Source: Edaphochlamys debaryana (lineage: Eukaryota; Chlorophyta; Chlorophyceae; Chlamydomonadales). Taken from it: 64,000 nt of DNA. Below the pieces are notes generated by a model. It did no database searches, was not told the DNA's origin, and worked only from the letters and a program-made list of their open reading frames with translations. Of the stretch, positions 1-16,649 are shown one piece after another. The DNA lies in the NCBI GenBank assembly GCA_016858145.1, contig JAEHOE010000099.1:434001-498000 (forward strand). The letters run 5' to 3'. Each line of letters starts with the position of its first letter. Position 1 is the stretch's first letter. Both the position numbers and the translations under genes were made by a program.

Positions 1-130
1 CGCTGCTGCGGCTGCGGCGGCTGGGCCCCGCCTCCCCCGAGCTGCGGCGCCTGTGCACCTGCCTGGCGCAGGCCCTGGAGGCGGACAGCGAGCGACACAG
101 ATACAGGGGCAGGGGGGGCGGGCAGGGCGC
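1..130 (+). CDS. Possible 3' coding end of an upstream gene (partial)
   Basis: From base 3 the plus strand reads as a leucine/arginine-rich amphipathic segment (LLRLRRLGPASPELRRLCTC) followed by an Ala/Glu helix-like stretch, then becomes Gly-rich. It could be the last exon of a helical-repeat protein that begins before the window. No clear splice site or convincing stop was found, so the end is arbitrary. Family unknown; low confidence. Confidence 0.3.
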
Positions 131-2509
131 GGAGGGGGCGGAGGCAGGTGCTTGGGGGACTGCTGCGCGCAGACCGCCTTTCCCTTGGCCGCCCCCTGAC
201 CTTCTGGTACAAGCAGCCAGCGCTAGTGCCAGGCCGCCGGGTGGTCGCCGTTGCCCCCCGCCCGCACAAGCGCCCCTGTCGCCCCCCTTCTTGGCATCTT
301 CGCCTTGCGCTGAGCATGCTGAGCATGCCTGGCCAGGATCGTGAGATTCGTGACTCAAGCAAGACGCACGCGGTGCGTTCCCTCCCCCCCCCGTACCACC
401 CCACCCCCTGCCCCTCGCAGTTACTGACCCGCACCTCCCCGGCCGCACCTGGAGCTTCAGGTCTTGCGCCAGCCCTGCACGCAGCCCCCCCCCTTGTTAG
501 CACGGTCCGTTTGAGGTCCTAGCGCGCCTCGCCCTGTGTGAGGCCAGGGGGCCACCGTGCAGCAATCCAGGCCCGCGCTCCAAACCAGCAATGTGAGAGG
601 CCAGGGCCAGCTGCGGAAGTTTGCGGGGCCGCTTGCGGACATGCAAGGTCCGGATTGGCGACAGAGGCTCCCTCCGCTCAACAAATCGAGCATGCTTTGG
701 CCCCCCCCTCCATCCATTCCGCCGGTGACGGTCAAGCTTGTTCGCATCTGCGCGCGCTGCAGCCTAGGTACGGATGATTGGATGAGCCATTCTAGAGGCG
801 GCACTGTACTCGCAGGGTGACGATGACAGGGGATGCAGCTGATCGCTCATTCTAAAGGTGGGCAAAGCGGGCAGAGTGTGGAGATGCACGGTTGCGGGCG
901 GGAAGGGGCCGAGGCGGAAGGAGGTAAGGTGGAAGGAGGTCACAAGGGAGTGGGAGTCTGAAGCGGTGGAGGTCATGTGGAGTAGGGCAACACAAATCCT
1001 GCGACAGGCAACTGAGACTTGCATCGCAGCGCTGAACCCGGACATACCGGTAGGCTTAATGTATGAATGTACCATGTAGCCACTGCACCAGTATTGTTGC
1101 CCTGCGGCGTGCGGGGGAGCGGGGAGGGGGCGCGCAGACGATTTCGACTGCGTGGTCCTGCCCTCACAGCGTGCCAGCCTGGCGCCAGGGGCGGCGTAGC
1201 GCAGAGAATGCCGCACTTCCGATTGCACCGTACGGTGCGCAACCGGGTCTGCCAGTTGGGGCTGGGGAGAAGGACGGACAAGGCACGGACAAGGAGCCCG
1301 GAGTGAGTTCAACGCCCCCCGCCGACGGCACTCGGCAACCCGGCATGGGAGCAGCAGTGGTGGGGCGGCTAAGTCGCGGCAGCCGACTGGACACTGGGGC
1401 CGTGAGGGACACTTAAAGCATGGTAACGCCAACTTACAATCTTACATACTCTCGGCCTCTCACTCTGGGGCCATAAGGCGGAGGTCCCTTCTCACCTTAC
1501 CTGAGGCCCCTCCTCACCTTGGCCCCCGTTTCTTAAGACCCACAACGCACGCCAGCTGCCATCACCTTTACGTACACCCGCCTGCCAGACCACGCACTCC
1601 TGCTACGGTATGACGTACTCTCAGCAGAACAACTCTGACGAATCCAGAAAGGCCCGCAAGGCCCCAATGAAGCCCCACGGTGCTCTCGCATCCTGCGGCC
1701 CCCATCACCATGCTCAACTCCTCCGCCACTCCTGCACGCCGCCGCCAGGGCTTATTGCCACCGCACCGCCACTGTGGGTGGACGGCTACCCTCCCAGGCA
1801 TGGCAACAGCACCAAAACGGAGCCTCACAACAACCAAACAACAAACCCTTTACATCAGACGGACAAACCATACATCAGAAACATGACCCGGATACGTGAG
1901 CATCGTGGGACTAAGGAAGAAGATATGCGGTGGTGTGTGCCGTTGATGACGAGTGAGAGAATGAAGCGCCCTTGCTCTGGAAGTCCAGCCAGGGGCGAAG
2001 AGATCACCACCGGAAGATAACCACAGAATACGCGGATCCCCTAGAGTCAATCGACCCGACTAAGGGCACAAGACCCGGTTCGGCCTCTCCCCTCTCATAC
2101 GGAAGCGTTTTGTCTGCCATCCTGCGTTCAGCTCAGCCACGCTGCTTGTAACTCCCGCAGGGGACCGGTCCGCCCCAGAGTGCGTCAAATCAATTGCGAG
2201 ACCCTTGCACCACAATCCGAAGCCATAGCTTGCTTGCCAGGACTGAAGCCCGAAGGTCTAAATCCCCAGCCCTGCGTCCCTCTTACGGGGCAAGCCAGAT
2301 GGACCCACCCTGCCCTTAATTTCGCGCGCCCCACGCACCGCGCACAGACCCGCTCACCCCACCCAGCCGCGCCGGGGGCTCGTGAGATCGCTTCCCAGCA
2401 CGCTCTCTCTCTCAGCACTCAGCATCATGGCCCCGCGTCTCTCAATCTTTCGCATCAGCGTGGCATGCCTGCTGAGCCACATATGTCACAACACGCGGAC
2501 CGCAGCACG
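131..2509. other. Intergenic stretch without a supported gene
   Basis: All open frames here are short, overlap on both strands and lack splice-compatible neighbours. The segment at about 1400-2050 is less GC-rich than its surroundings and probably holds the 3' untranslated region of the minus-strand gene that starts at 3412. No RNA gene or mobile element was recognised by eye. Confidence 0.5.
1850..1854 (-). terminator. Candidate TGTAA polyadenylation motif for the 2510-3412 gene
   Basis: The minus strand reads TGTAA about 655 bases past the stop at 2510. TGTAA is the usual polyadenylation signal in Chlamydomonas-type algae. Two more copies lie further on near 1436 and 1445. The assignment is by position only. 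Confidence 0.4.
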
Positions 2510-3412
2510 TCATGCCTGCTGCGCGGAGGCGCGCAGGGGCGTGCGCTGCTGCGCGGCGGCCTCGCGCTTGGACCTCAGCTCAAACAGCTCCTCGGTGATC
2601 CACGAAAGCGGGTCGTGCGGCTGCTTGGAGGAGGACGGGAAGGCAGCGGCCAGGGGGTCGGTGTTGACGTAGGATCGCTTCTCCACGCCACTGACGGGCT
2701 CGAGGCCTGCAGAGATGAGGTGCGCAGGAGGGATGGAGATTAGGCCGGCGGGAAGTGGTGGTGAGCAAGGGGACGGAGGCCAGGGGAGGGGGCAGCTGCG
2801 GGGCAACGTGGCCGGGAAGGTACGGGAAGGTGCACACGAGCCCCCTCCACCTCCACCTCTACGCTACCCTCGCCCCCGCCTCCAGCGCGCCTGGCTATCC
2901 TGGACCTGCCCGGGTGCCCTGGCCCAGCTGCCGCCAGCTGCCGCCCCAGCTGCCACCCCTTGCTTGCCACTGGTTGAGCCCGTTGCTGGGTGGGCAGCCT
3001 CCCCCTTCCTTTGGAAGCCCTGCCTGCCCTGAAGCAGCCCCCTTGCCTGCTTCCTGCCACCCCCCGAAGCCCCCCCGTGCGGTCTCCAGACCCGCCGCTT
3101 GCCTGGGGTGAAGGGGTTGCGCTCGAGGCCCGTGGCCCACGGCCCGTGCACGTGCTCCGAGTACCATAGACCCAGCAGGCTTTTGGGGCTGTAGACTGTT
3201 AGCGCGTTGCTGGTGGCCGCCACTGGAGAGGTGGCGTACGAGTTGTAGGAGGAGGAGCGGGACCACTGGGACGCGTCGCTGGTGGCATCGCTAGCCGCGT
3301 ATCCGTAGCTCGAGGCGGGGGAATGGACGGCGGCGGGATGCTGAGGGTAGCCGTGGCCGTAGCTAGCGTGGCCGTAGCCGGTCGCTTGAAAGGGGTTGGT
3401 GGATGGAGACAT
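2510..3412 (-). CDS. Small protein with NPF motifs, unknown function (2 exons)
   Basis: Exon 1 is 3412-3103 and exon 2 is 2706-2510, giving 168 aa. The start is the ATG at 3412 and the stop is TGA at 2510-2512. The N-terminal half is Ser/Tyr/Ala-rich and begins MSPSTNPFQATGYG; a second NPF lies near residue 98, next to the splice joint. The C-terminal half looks folded or helical, with acidic and aromatic residues (DPLSWITEELFELRSKREAA). The join needs a GC-AG intron (CAG|GCAAGC donor), and the phase then matches exactly (phase 1). NPF motifs bind EH domains in endocytic proteins, but that function is only a guess here. The family was not recognised. Without the GC donor, the frame runs on into Gly/Ala-rich shadow sequence. 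Confidence 0.65.
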
Positions 3413-5582
3413 TGCCTGCGGTGGTCGCGAGGGGCCGCGAGCGGCGGGGGCAGCGTCCGAGGGGAGGGGGAGGTGATGGCAGGTGGAGAAATCGACGGTG
3501 GGCGTGCCTCGTGAAAGCCCGACCGTGACTGTGCCAATGGAAACAGGTCCGCCCTAAGAAGTGCTGGAGAGGTAGAGCAGCGCAGCGCGCTTGCAGTCGC
3601 GAGACAAGGGCTCCGGGGCCGACCGAAAGCTCGCCGTCAAGGGCCGCGTCTGATAGCCAGCGGACGGCCTCGTATGCGTATGTCTAGCTGTCCTGCCCCC
3701 TAGGCTGGGACGTCGTGCGCTGTGACGCGGGTTGGCGAAGCGACTTCACCAGCGGTCATGTCCGTAGCTCGAGCCCCCGCCCGCAAGACCTGCTCACTAT
3801 GCTGTGATATGACCCTCCGGGCTGCTCACCTGGAATGCTGTTGCTCCTTGGTAGGCCATCGCCAGGCTTTCTTTATTGAAGCCTCGCTCTGTGGGCTGGG
3901 ACGTGGATGGTGCTAGGATGGTGTACCGTATGCACAGACGTGTGTGGTGAAGGCGTGTATACAGACGGAGAGCTCGTGCGGGGGCGGTTCTAAAAGTGCC
4001 GGATCCAAGCGGCAGTTGACTGGCCGTCCCATCGCGTTCTTGCCACAGACCACGGCTGGCGCCTGTAAAGCCTTCCTTGGATAGCCCTTGCATTGCTGAG
4101 TGACCTGAACACCTCAAAAAGCCGTGTGCGTGCCAGCGCCGTTCACGTTGTCCGCCTGCCGCGCAGATGGCTGTGACCGTGGCCTATCGGCAACGACCTG
4201 GACGGCTAGGGACAATCACCTGACAAATCAGGCACGTAGAGCAAAACTGGGTGGGCTAGCAGGTCGGCGGGCCGCTCACACTCGGCACGCAGTGGCCAGC
4301 GAAGTGGACCATTCGTCCATACCCCGCCGCCCTCGGTACGCAAGTGGCCTGCACTCCGTTCGTCCGTCCCCCACCGTTTCACCGTTGCCATTAGTATGAC
4401 CGAAGTGGACGATACCCCTGTAACCCCTCCTGCCCCTGGCCTGCAAGCGCCCCTTTGATGCATACCCACAGCTGGCTCAGGCGCAGATGGGGTGACAGAG
4501 CGCAACGCTGCGCCTTGATGATAGGGCATGTTATGGTGCCCAGGCACAATCCTCCCGGCGGTAAGATGGCACGCGTCCGTTGTCATTGTACGAAATCAAA
4601 CGCACAACGGGAGCACCACATTTACACCCGTAAGTCACACCACCGGACAATCCGGGATGCCCGCCGCACCGGCGGACCGGACGGACCAGAGGCGACCACA
4701 AGGACGTGCGGTCGAACACCGAACAGCACGCAGCCACAGCCGCCGAGAACGTCCCGCACGACAAACGGTCCTTTCCCCGACAACTGAGCCCTCATCCCAA
4801 TCGCCATGCTTCACCTCAGACAGGCCAAAGCAGGCCCTCTCCTTGTCTCCTCTCGTTTCTACAGTCTACATCCATTGCATCCTTGGGGCTTGTCAGCCCT
4901 CTCAACACGGTCCTCAAGCGGCCAGCCTCGCAGCCGCAACGACCTGCGTCTGCTTAGGCCCTCAGGACCGTGACCAGCCTACGGTATTCTGCTATCGGCC
5001 TGAAACTTAAGTCTCAAACACAGCTGAGTGCCCACCCTGAGCCCCCGCCCCTCTGCCAGCGTAACGTAACTAGTGCCCCAGCCAATGACCCCAGGCCTGG
5101 TGATTATGCATTCCCCGAGCCAACCATTCTGACCCCGTCACACCTCTGCAGCGTCAAGCCGTCTCTGACCTCCTTCAGCCGCTTGCCAGCGACTCGCAGC
5201 TGCCCCTCGCGTCTATAATACATTTGAGTCCTGATGCCGGCGGCGCGTCCCGACTGTCCCGCTCCAGCTCCGGTCCCTGCGCCCCGCTACTGAGCAGGGC
5301 TCTGTAGCGCAGGCCACACGCCACTGGCTCCAGCTCCGGCCTTCCATGGCTGGGGCGCCAGCTCCCCAGCGGTGGCCGCCATCCAAAGCTCGTTGCACGC
5401 CATGCGCCCGCAGCTGTCCCCACCGGCTCCAGGCAAGCCACGTGCAGCCAGGCACAGCCGCCGCCGCTCGCCCGCAAGCTCATGACAGCCGTGTAAGGTG
5501 TCGATCGCCCCGCGCCACGAGGCGCACAGCACCCCCTCGCAACAGCACCCGCTTCGCCACAGTCTCCGCAGCCCGGGTCGCC
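3413..5582. other. Intergenic stretch between two minus-strand genes
   Basis: This should hold the promoter of the gene starting at 3412 and the 3' untranslated region of the BUD20-like gene ending at 5583. No coding exon with a consistent frame was found on either strand, and no repeat was noticed. Confidence 0.5.
4622..4626 (-). terminator. Candidate TGTAA polyadenylation motif for the BUD20-like gene
   Basis: The minus strand reads TGTAA about 957 bases beyond the stop codon at 5583. It was the nearest such motif seen on this strand. Confidence 0.35.
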
Positions 5583-6412
5583 TCACTCGTCCATTTCAGC
5601 GGCGCCCGCGGCGGTGCCGGTTCTGAGCTTGGGCCCGTTGTCGTTCGCGCCCATGCCCGCCGCCGCCTCTGCGTCCCGCTGGTTGTGCGGGCGCTTGGGG
5701 TTGGTCAGCACCTTGACGCGGCGCTTGTGGGGCTTCTCGCCCTCGTGGCTGGCCAGCGAGGTGGCCGAGTTGAAGTACTTGCTGCGGAGGGGGCGGGTTG
5801 TAGGGGAGGAGGGGGCGAGGTGAGGGGCGAGGTGAGGTGAGGGCTGCTACCCAGGGGCCCTCGTGCCCAGGGGAGGATGAGAGGGGCCAGGCACGGTAGC
5901 CCGGGCCCGTGCACCCCAGAAAGGCGCCTCCCCGGCCTACCCACGTTCAACCCTCGCTGCTACTCCTGTGCATCTGCTAGCCCCACTCTCGGCCCAAAGG
6001 CCCAGGGGACCGAGCAACAGCCCACAAACCCTGGTGGCCGGCAACAGGCCCCGCTCACCCGCAGGGGATGCAGTAGAACTTGCCGAAGCCGGGGGTATCC
6101 TCGTCTAGCTCAGCCCTGCACAAGGCCAGGCCACGGTAAGTGGCAGCAACGCGGCGCCCGCAGCAGCCCAGCCGATGCATTACAACGTGGGCTCTGCAGC
6201 CAAGTCACCCTGCAACCAGCTCTTCGCGCAACGCACTTTGCCGTCGTGCCTTTCGGCCCAGTCTTGCCATCGTGGACTTGCGCTGGCGGCTTCCGCACGT
6301 CCTCCCAAACTTGGTCGATATGCCGCTCCTGAAACCCGCTTCGCCGCTGGCGCTTGAAGGTCTTGCGGTGCTTGTGGTCACCGCCCACCTTGCGAGTTCC
6401 TATCCCGCCCAT
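5583..6412 (-). CDS. BUD20: BUD20/ZNF593-type zinc-finger ribosome biogenesis protein (3 exons)
   Basis: Exons 6412-6237, 6115-6059 and 5781-5583 give 143 aa, and all splice phases agree. The N-terminus is very basic (GGDHKHRKTFKRQRR), as in this family. An acidic DEDTPGFGKFYCIPC segment leads into a single U1-like C2H2 finger with C74, C77, H90 and H96 (C-x2-C-x12-H-x5-H), followed by KRRVKVL. The C-terminal part matches the ZNF593 pattern: an AEAAAGMG element and an ending close to EMDE. Family members shuttle with pre-60S ribosomal particles and help their nuclear export. Length and domain order fit well. The 5' end lies 393 bp from the start of squalene epoxidase on the other strand, so the two may share a promoter region. 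Confidence 0.9.
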
Positions 6413-6805
6413 GTTGCCGACAAACTAATTGGCTGCCGGGCGGCGCGGTGTAGCTGGTGTTGCAGCGCACAGTTGGGTATGAGGTCGCTGGGGTTCGGAC
6501 ACTTGAACACGCGTATGCCCTGTACCGGCCTGGCCTTCCAGGTGCCCAGGGCGCGAATGGGCCCATCCGGGGTCTCCGGGCGCGAAACTCAGTCCAAACG
6601 CTCCTGCCGGTCGCTTTCACTGCACGAGCATCCCAAGCGTAACACGCACGCTGTAACAGCACCACGCGTCGCTTCCCGATAACGCCTGTCTTGCGCTCGT
6701 GCAGCCCCGCCAGCGCTGCTCACCGACTCGTCGCATTGATTACAGCGCAAGTGAAAGCGCCCGCTGCAGTAGGCGTGTACAGAAAGCGTGTTCAACGGTG
6801 GACGT
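6413..6805. promoter_or_regulatory. Shared 5' region between BUD20-like gene and squalene epoxidase
   Basis: Only 393 bp separate the two divergent start codons, so this interval must contain both 5' untranslated regions and both core promoters. No clear TATA box was seen. The arrangement is visible in the sequence; joint regulation is an inference. Confidence 0.55.
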
Positions 6806-11631
<4,826 letters not shown>

Positions 11632-12978
11632 CGCGCCGGGTAGGGGTCTGGGTTAGTAGGAGTTGGGGGAGGGTTTACGGGAGGGGGAGGGAAAGGGGGG
11701 CGGAGCACGTGTCTGGGCGTGCTGGCGTCGTCGCAGGGGACGGAAGGCGGCGGGGGGCTGTACGTGGGGGTTGGGAAGGAGGGCGGTACGTATGGCAGGT
11801 GGGAAGGGAACGGGAGGGGGAGGAAGGCGAGGCGCAACTATGTGGGAGCAGTTGGGGTGGTTTTATAAAAAGGTGGGTGACACATGATTTATGCAGGGAC
11901 CACCCGGCGGGGCCACTACCCCGGGGCTGACTCGTGACGCGTGACCTCTTTCCGTGTGGTGTATGCCACCGTGTGCCTCTGCTATCCGGCGCTATGGCGC
12001 CATGGGATGCGGGCGGCTGTTGGGACCTGACGGCGTCTTCCCCGGCCTCCTGGGGGCCGGAGGGCTTGGAGAACGTGAGCTGTTGCGATTTTGGTTTGTT
12101 CTGCGAGATGCTAGAGGCTATGTGGCTATCGGGCGGGCGGGCGGGGGCAGAACCCTGCAGAGGAGGAATGCTGACGGCAGGGGTCTCCGCACGGGGCCCG
12201 AGGACCGCGGCCTTCCGAGCCTGGCATAGAGGTCCCCAGCGTGGCGCCCTAGTGTCTGTGCCTGAGCGGAGGAATGTTGGCAAGCAATGTCGTGTGGAGA
12301 AAGGCGGAAAGGCCTCGTCTGCGCGAACCCGATTCCGGGGCCCCTCCGGCCCTCCCCCCCTTGCGTTGGAGGTGAAGTGGATTATTCATTCTGGACAGGG
12401 GGAACAGTTGACAGTGGAATGGTCATGGACTGCAGCGGCTCATGCAGCACGGTGCAGCTCGCCGGGGTCCGAGCGGGCTGGCGGTCCAGGCAAAGGGCGG
12501 GATCGCGGGAAGTCGCGGGAAGGGCGGACGAGGGTATAGGGTAGGCCCCCCGCACTCGCTCCCGCACAACACGCATGGCAACTTCTGTTCGTGATTGCGG
12601 TGCACTAATACGGCGTGTGCCAGGTGCGGAAGAAGTGAATCGGTAGACGTCAGGCGGAATCAGTTGAGGCCCGCCAGTAAGCTTTTCTCACCAGAACACG
12701 CATTCGCCTTGCACGCTGTTGCTATACTTAAACGTCTACGATCGTGAATCGTTGCTACAGATGCTAGATTGAGTCTTGCGCGGGAGCTGCCCGACTCCTT
12801 TGCTGCGGTTATTAGCTCCGCGGCTGGTTTGTGAGCCCGACCTTACGGCCAAGGGCTACCTCAATTGGAGTGTAAAGGCTGGGACTTAGTCGGCAACACT
12901 GCTCCGGACAGGAATACCAAGCTGGCGCGTGAACCTTACCTCCTGGTTTAGGCCGGAGGCGCCAAACCACTTCGTGCA
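11632..12978. other. 3' region of squalene epoxidase and gap to next gene
   Basis: No supported exon on either strand. A TGTAA motif at 12871-12875 is a plausible polyadenylation site for squalene epoxidase, implying a 3' untranslated region of about 1.24 kb. That would leave only about 100 bases before the next start codon. Confidence 0.5.
12871..12875 (+). terminator. Candidate TGTAA polyadenylation motif for squalene epoxidase
   Basis: First TGTAA noticed downstream of the stop at 11631. Assigned by motif and position only. Confidence 0.35.
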
Positions 12979-14807
12979 ATGGCAGGGGTCGGAGTTGCTG
13001 CAGTTGGAGAATCAGGAGCAGCCGGACGGCTGGGCGGAAGGCCAATAATGGTGGCCGACCTGGAACGAGTACGCAAGGAATTGGTCTCCCAGCTACGCTC
13101 GCTTGGACACGAGATGGCAGAACGCCTCCGCGGTCATCTGCAGAGAGCGAGCGAGTCTCAGGCGGTTCCCGTACTTGCTGCGGAAGTCGCTTCGAGCGCC
13201 CATGGCCTCGAGGTCGGCTCCCCGCCCATCCTCGACCGCCACGGCCTGGAGTGGCTCTTTGAGGCCCACATCGCCACCGACGCGGACCTGCCACGTCGCT
13301 GGGCCCAAGAGTAAGTGACTGTGGGGTAAGGGTCCACGCGTTACACAAGGGTCTGTCACGCAGCTGCGGATGGCGGGAGGATGCTCGTGTCCACCGCCCA
13401 CCGGAGCCTTGCCTTAGCTAATCATGCCCTGCCCTCCGCAGCGCTTATGGCGATGAAGTGTTCAGGCTTTTGACATCTCACTTCATCCCCCGCAGGCTGG
13501 AGGCACGCCTGGCCATGCACACGCCCACCCCGGGCACCACCCGGGCAACCTCTCTGGCGCCCTCCGCCCCCGGCTCCCCCGCCCCGGCCTCCCCCGCCTC
13601 CACCACCGCCGCCGCTCGCGTCGGCCACGGGACAGCCCCCGCGGTCCGCAGTCGCCTGGGTGGCAGCGGCGGCGGGGGAGCGTGGGCTACGACGGCGGGT
13701 GCGCCAGCGCCTCCGGGCGCCTGGACGGGAAGTGGTGCGAGCACACCCCAGCCTCTGCGACGGGGCCTGTCGGCCGGCGGCCGAGTGCCCGACCCCATTG
13801 CCGCAGGCAGCTTACCGGCCAGCCCCAGCGCGGCCCCCGGCTCCCTCCCGAACTACACGCACGATCTGCCCTTGGCCCACTCCCCCCTTCGGAACAGCGC
13901 CAACGCCGCGCCCCAATCGCTGCCGCGGGGCCCAGGGCTCAGGGCAGGGGCTGCTGCCTCCCCAGCAAGGAGCCGCCTCGCGAGTGCCGGCGGCGGCGCG
14001 TTCAGCGGCAGTTGGGGCGGCGCCAGCTGGGGCGGGGCTGGCCAGAGCACGGGCTGGGGCAGCGACGGCGACGGCGAGGCTTCACTGGGCACCTCCGCCA
14101 CCTCCCCCCCCGACACACCGACGGCGGCGGCAGCACATGCTGGCGCTGCCGTCCGAAACCCAGCGGCGGCGCTGCCGCCGTCGGCACTGGCGCAGTCCGC
14201 GCCGCGGGAGCAGTGGCGCTGGGCGCCGCCGGACCCCCTGGCGGCGCCGCCAGGCAGCGACGGCGGTGACGGCAGCGGCAGGAGCTCCGCGGCGGCGCCG
14301 TCCCGGCGGGAGCTGTCTGACGTGGAGGTGGATGCCATACGGCATCAGTACCTTATGGCGACGGGCCGGCCGACGGAGCCGGCTGCAGCGGAGCCCGCAC
14401 GTGCGGCGCAGCGAGCGGCCGCCGCCGCCGCCGCCGCCGGGCCCGGTGACGCCACGCCGCCCAGCGTCAGCCGCGGCGGCACTGGCGGAACAAGAAGCCC
14501 AGCTCGCGCCGGCGTCGCCCGCGCCGTCGCCATGCCGCCGTCGCGGCTGAGGCTGGGTGCGCCGTCGACGGCCGCGGTCGCCGCCGCCCTGGCCTCCGCC
14601 GCCGTCAGCGCCAGCAGCGGCGGCAGCGGCGGCAGCGATCAGTGCAGCGGCGTGGCGTCGCCCGCCGCCAGCGGTTCCACGGCGGCGTCCCTTGCAACGT
14701 GGGGGACGCTCTGGGGCGCCGCTGCGTCTCCCTACGCCGCTTCGCCGGCGTCTGTGGGCGGAGGCGGGCAGCCTCTCAAGGCGCAAAACAGGCCGGCGCT
14801 GGCCTGA
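12979..14807 (+). CDS. Unknown protein: helical N-terminal domain plus Ala/Ser/Gly/Pro tail (2 exons)
   Basis: Exon 1 is 12979-13310 and exon 2 is 13442-14807, giving 565 aa. The splice is strong (A|GTAAGT donor, CCGCAG acceptor) and the phase fits, turning Q-D-A-Y-G-D across the joint. Residues about 15-140 look folded and mostly helical, with charged heptad-like stretches (ERVRKELVSQLRSLGHEMAE) and a segment LDRHGLEWLFEAHIATDADL. From about residue 145 the protein is low-complexity Ala/Ser/Gly/Pro, typical of intrinsically disordered algal tails. One charged island (RRELSDVEVDAIRHQYLMAT) stands out near residue 400 and may be a small conserved motif. The family was not recognised. It starts soon after the squalene epoxidase 3' region on the same strand. 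Confidence 0.7.
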
Positions 14808-15523
14808 GGGCTGCCCTCAAGGGGTGCTGCTAAGGCACCTTGGCAGGTTGGCAAGGGAGGTGGTTGGGGCTTGCGCAGGCGGCGCAGGATGCTAGCTAGC
14901 ATTCTTCGGACGAGGGGGAATAGGGGCGGGCAGCCGAGGAGTAAGGCTACTGAGACCCTGACCCCAGGTCCTGCATCGCGATGGGGAGGCACTCGGAGGG
15001 CGGGTCGACTCCAAGGGCTGGCTGGCGGGCGTCCACGTGATCCCTGGGAGCAGACGGGGACGGAGACGCACGCAGGTCACGATTGACAAGTCAAAGCAGA
15101 GATGGTCTGGACGCAGGTTTGCAGGCAATAGGGCTCATGCGAGCATTGTGGGTTCTAAGCTTAAGGCATCGGGAAGCTGCGGCCATGGGCGATGGCAGCC
15201 GGATTAGGGGGTGGGGGTTTACAAACACAGTCCCCCCATTTATCACGCTTGAATTTGAATAAAGCATGAAGGACTGCACACGGGCACACGGGCTTGGGGA
15301 AGGAGGGCTGTCTGGAGGTGTGCCTGGCTTGCCTAGATGCGGGGTTGCAGGCGGCAAGCCGTGGGACCGGAGGCCAAGCCCTGTGGTCGGCTGCGTCGCC
15401 AATTGCAAGAGTCGGCAGGAAAGGCAGCCAATGCTGGCCTGGGCTCAAGAAATACGTCTTTCGTGGGCCCCCTGTGCGCCGTGTCACATGGGCACGAACG
15501 TTGGATGGTCCTGCTGATTATGC

Positions 15524-15528
15524 TGTAA
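15524..15528 (+). terminator. Candidate TGTAA polyadenylation motif for the 12979-14807 gene
   Basis: TGTAA in the context TGCTGTAACAAAAAG, about 717 bases past the stop codon, followed by a short A run. Confidence 0.45.
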
Positions 15529-16122
15529 CAAAAAGGTTCCTGCACTCGTACTGTCGAGCGGTAGGTGGGGTCGTGGGAAGGAGGGGGGAGCGGTGCGCGG
15601 GCGTAGCCCAGTTGCATCGAGGCAGCAAGCTCTCCACGATTACCACGAAGGTTATTCCCAGTTATTCGCAGCTAGCCAGGAAGGTCTGCTCACTGTAGAA
15701 GCCGGCGATGGGGTTGCTAAGGGTGCTGTTGCTGAGATGGGGCGCGCATGGGCAGGAAGGCTTGCCTGAGGAAGGCAGCAGACGAGGAGTCGAGGGGGGT
15801 GAGATGCGGGGAGGGGGGTAGAAGGCATCACGCGGCGAGGGGGCAGGGGCCGCTGGCGAGCGCGGTATTCGCCAGAGGTGGAGTATCCATGCGAACGCCC
15901 CGGCTATACTTACGCCCGCAAGCAGTCGTGGGGAGGCCGTCCACCTGGGGGGGTTATTATAGACAACGGGGCGTAGTGACGCGGTGGGGGGGATGTGCGC
16001 GGGGGCCTTCTAAGGCCGGCAGGGTGAACGGGTCTGTTGGAGGGGGCTCCCAACGGCCGAACGCAAAACGTGTGCTTCGGCGGTCGCCGGGCGTGCGCAC
16101 ACAGCAGGGCCGGTAATTGGAA

Positions 16123-16360
16123 AGGCGTTCACCCGTGTTGCGCTGCGTGCGGTCGGTCGGCGGTCGGGGTTGCTCCTCTGAACAAGAAAATTGGGGGCCA
16201 TTGGCAGCCACCGTACGGCCTTTATCCACCGAGCGGTGGCGAGCTCGCCCTCAGCTGGACTCCCCTGTACGCTAGCACTGTCAACATCCCCCTGTGAGCA
16301 GCTAGGCCCTCTGTGCTTCTCTCTGCAGACCTAAGCTTATCGCCGACCGCATCTCCTCTA
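16123..16360 (+). repeat. Dispersed repeat, copy A
   Basis: This segment aligns by eye with 18520-18756 over about 237 bases with roughly 85 percent identity. Shared blocks include TCACCCGTGTTGCGCTGCGT, TTGCTCCTCTGAACAAGAAA and CAGCTGGACTCCCCTG. A weaker match extends upstream (CAACGCAAAACG) but is interrupted in copy A. It looks like a decayed dispersed element; no coding capacity was recognised. Confidence 0.8.
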
Positions 16361-16649
16361 CCCGCGGCCAATTCTGTGCCCCGCACGCGCCACGACACTG
16401 TAGACGGTCACCCAATAGCCAGTTACAGTGCCAAGGCGAAGCCAGGCTTGTGTTGGCAACAAACCAGCCCTCAGAACCCCAAGTAGTTGCGCCTCGTGCC
16501 CGGCGCAGCCAGAAATGGGGACTTAAGGCATTGTTCCGCAAGCTTCTGCGGACTGCCATCGTCCTACAGTCGTCGCAGCTCCCCAGCCGACGGCTCAGCA
16601 TTGTTATTCGTTACAGCAGACTAATTCGACCTGCTGAGTGAAAGGCAGC

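Larger units (their letters stand above)
14808..16649. other. Intergenic stretch with a dispersed-repeat copy
   Basis: No convincing exon was found. The first part is likely the 3' untranslated region of the preceding gene, ending near the TGTAA at 15524. The last part (16123-16360) carries one copy of a dispersed repeat also found in an intron at 18520-18756. The remainder should hold the promoter of the gene starting at 16650. Confidence 0.5.
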
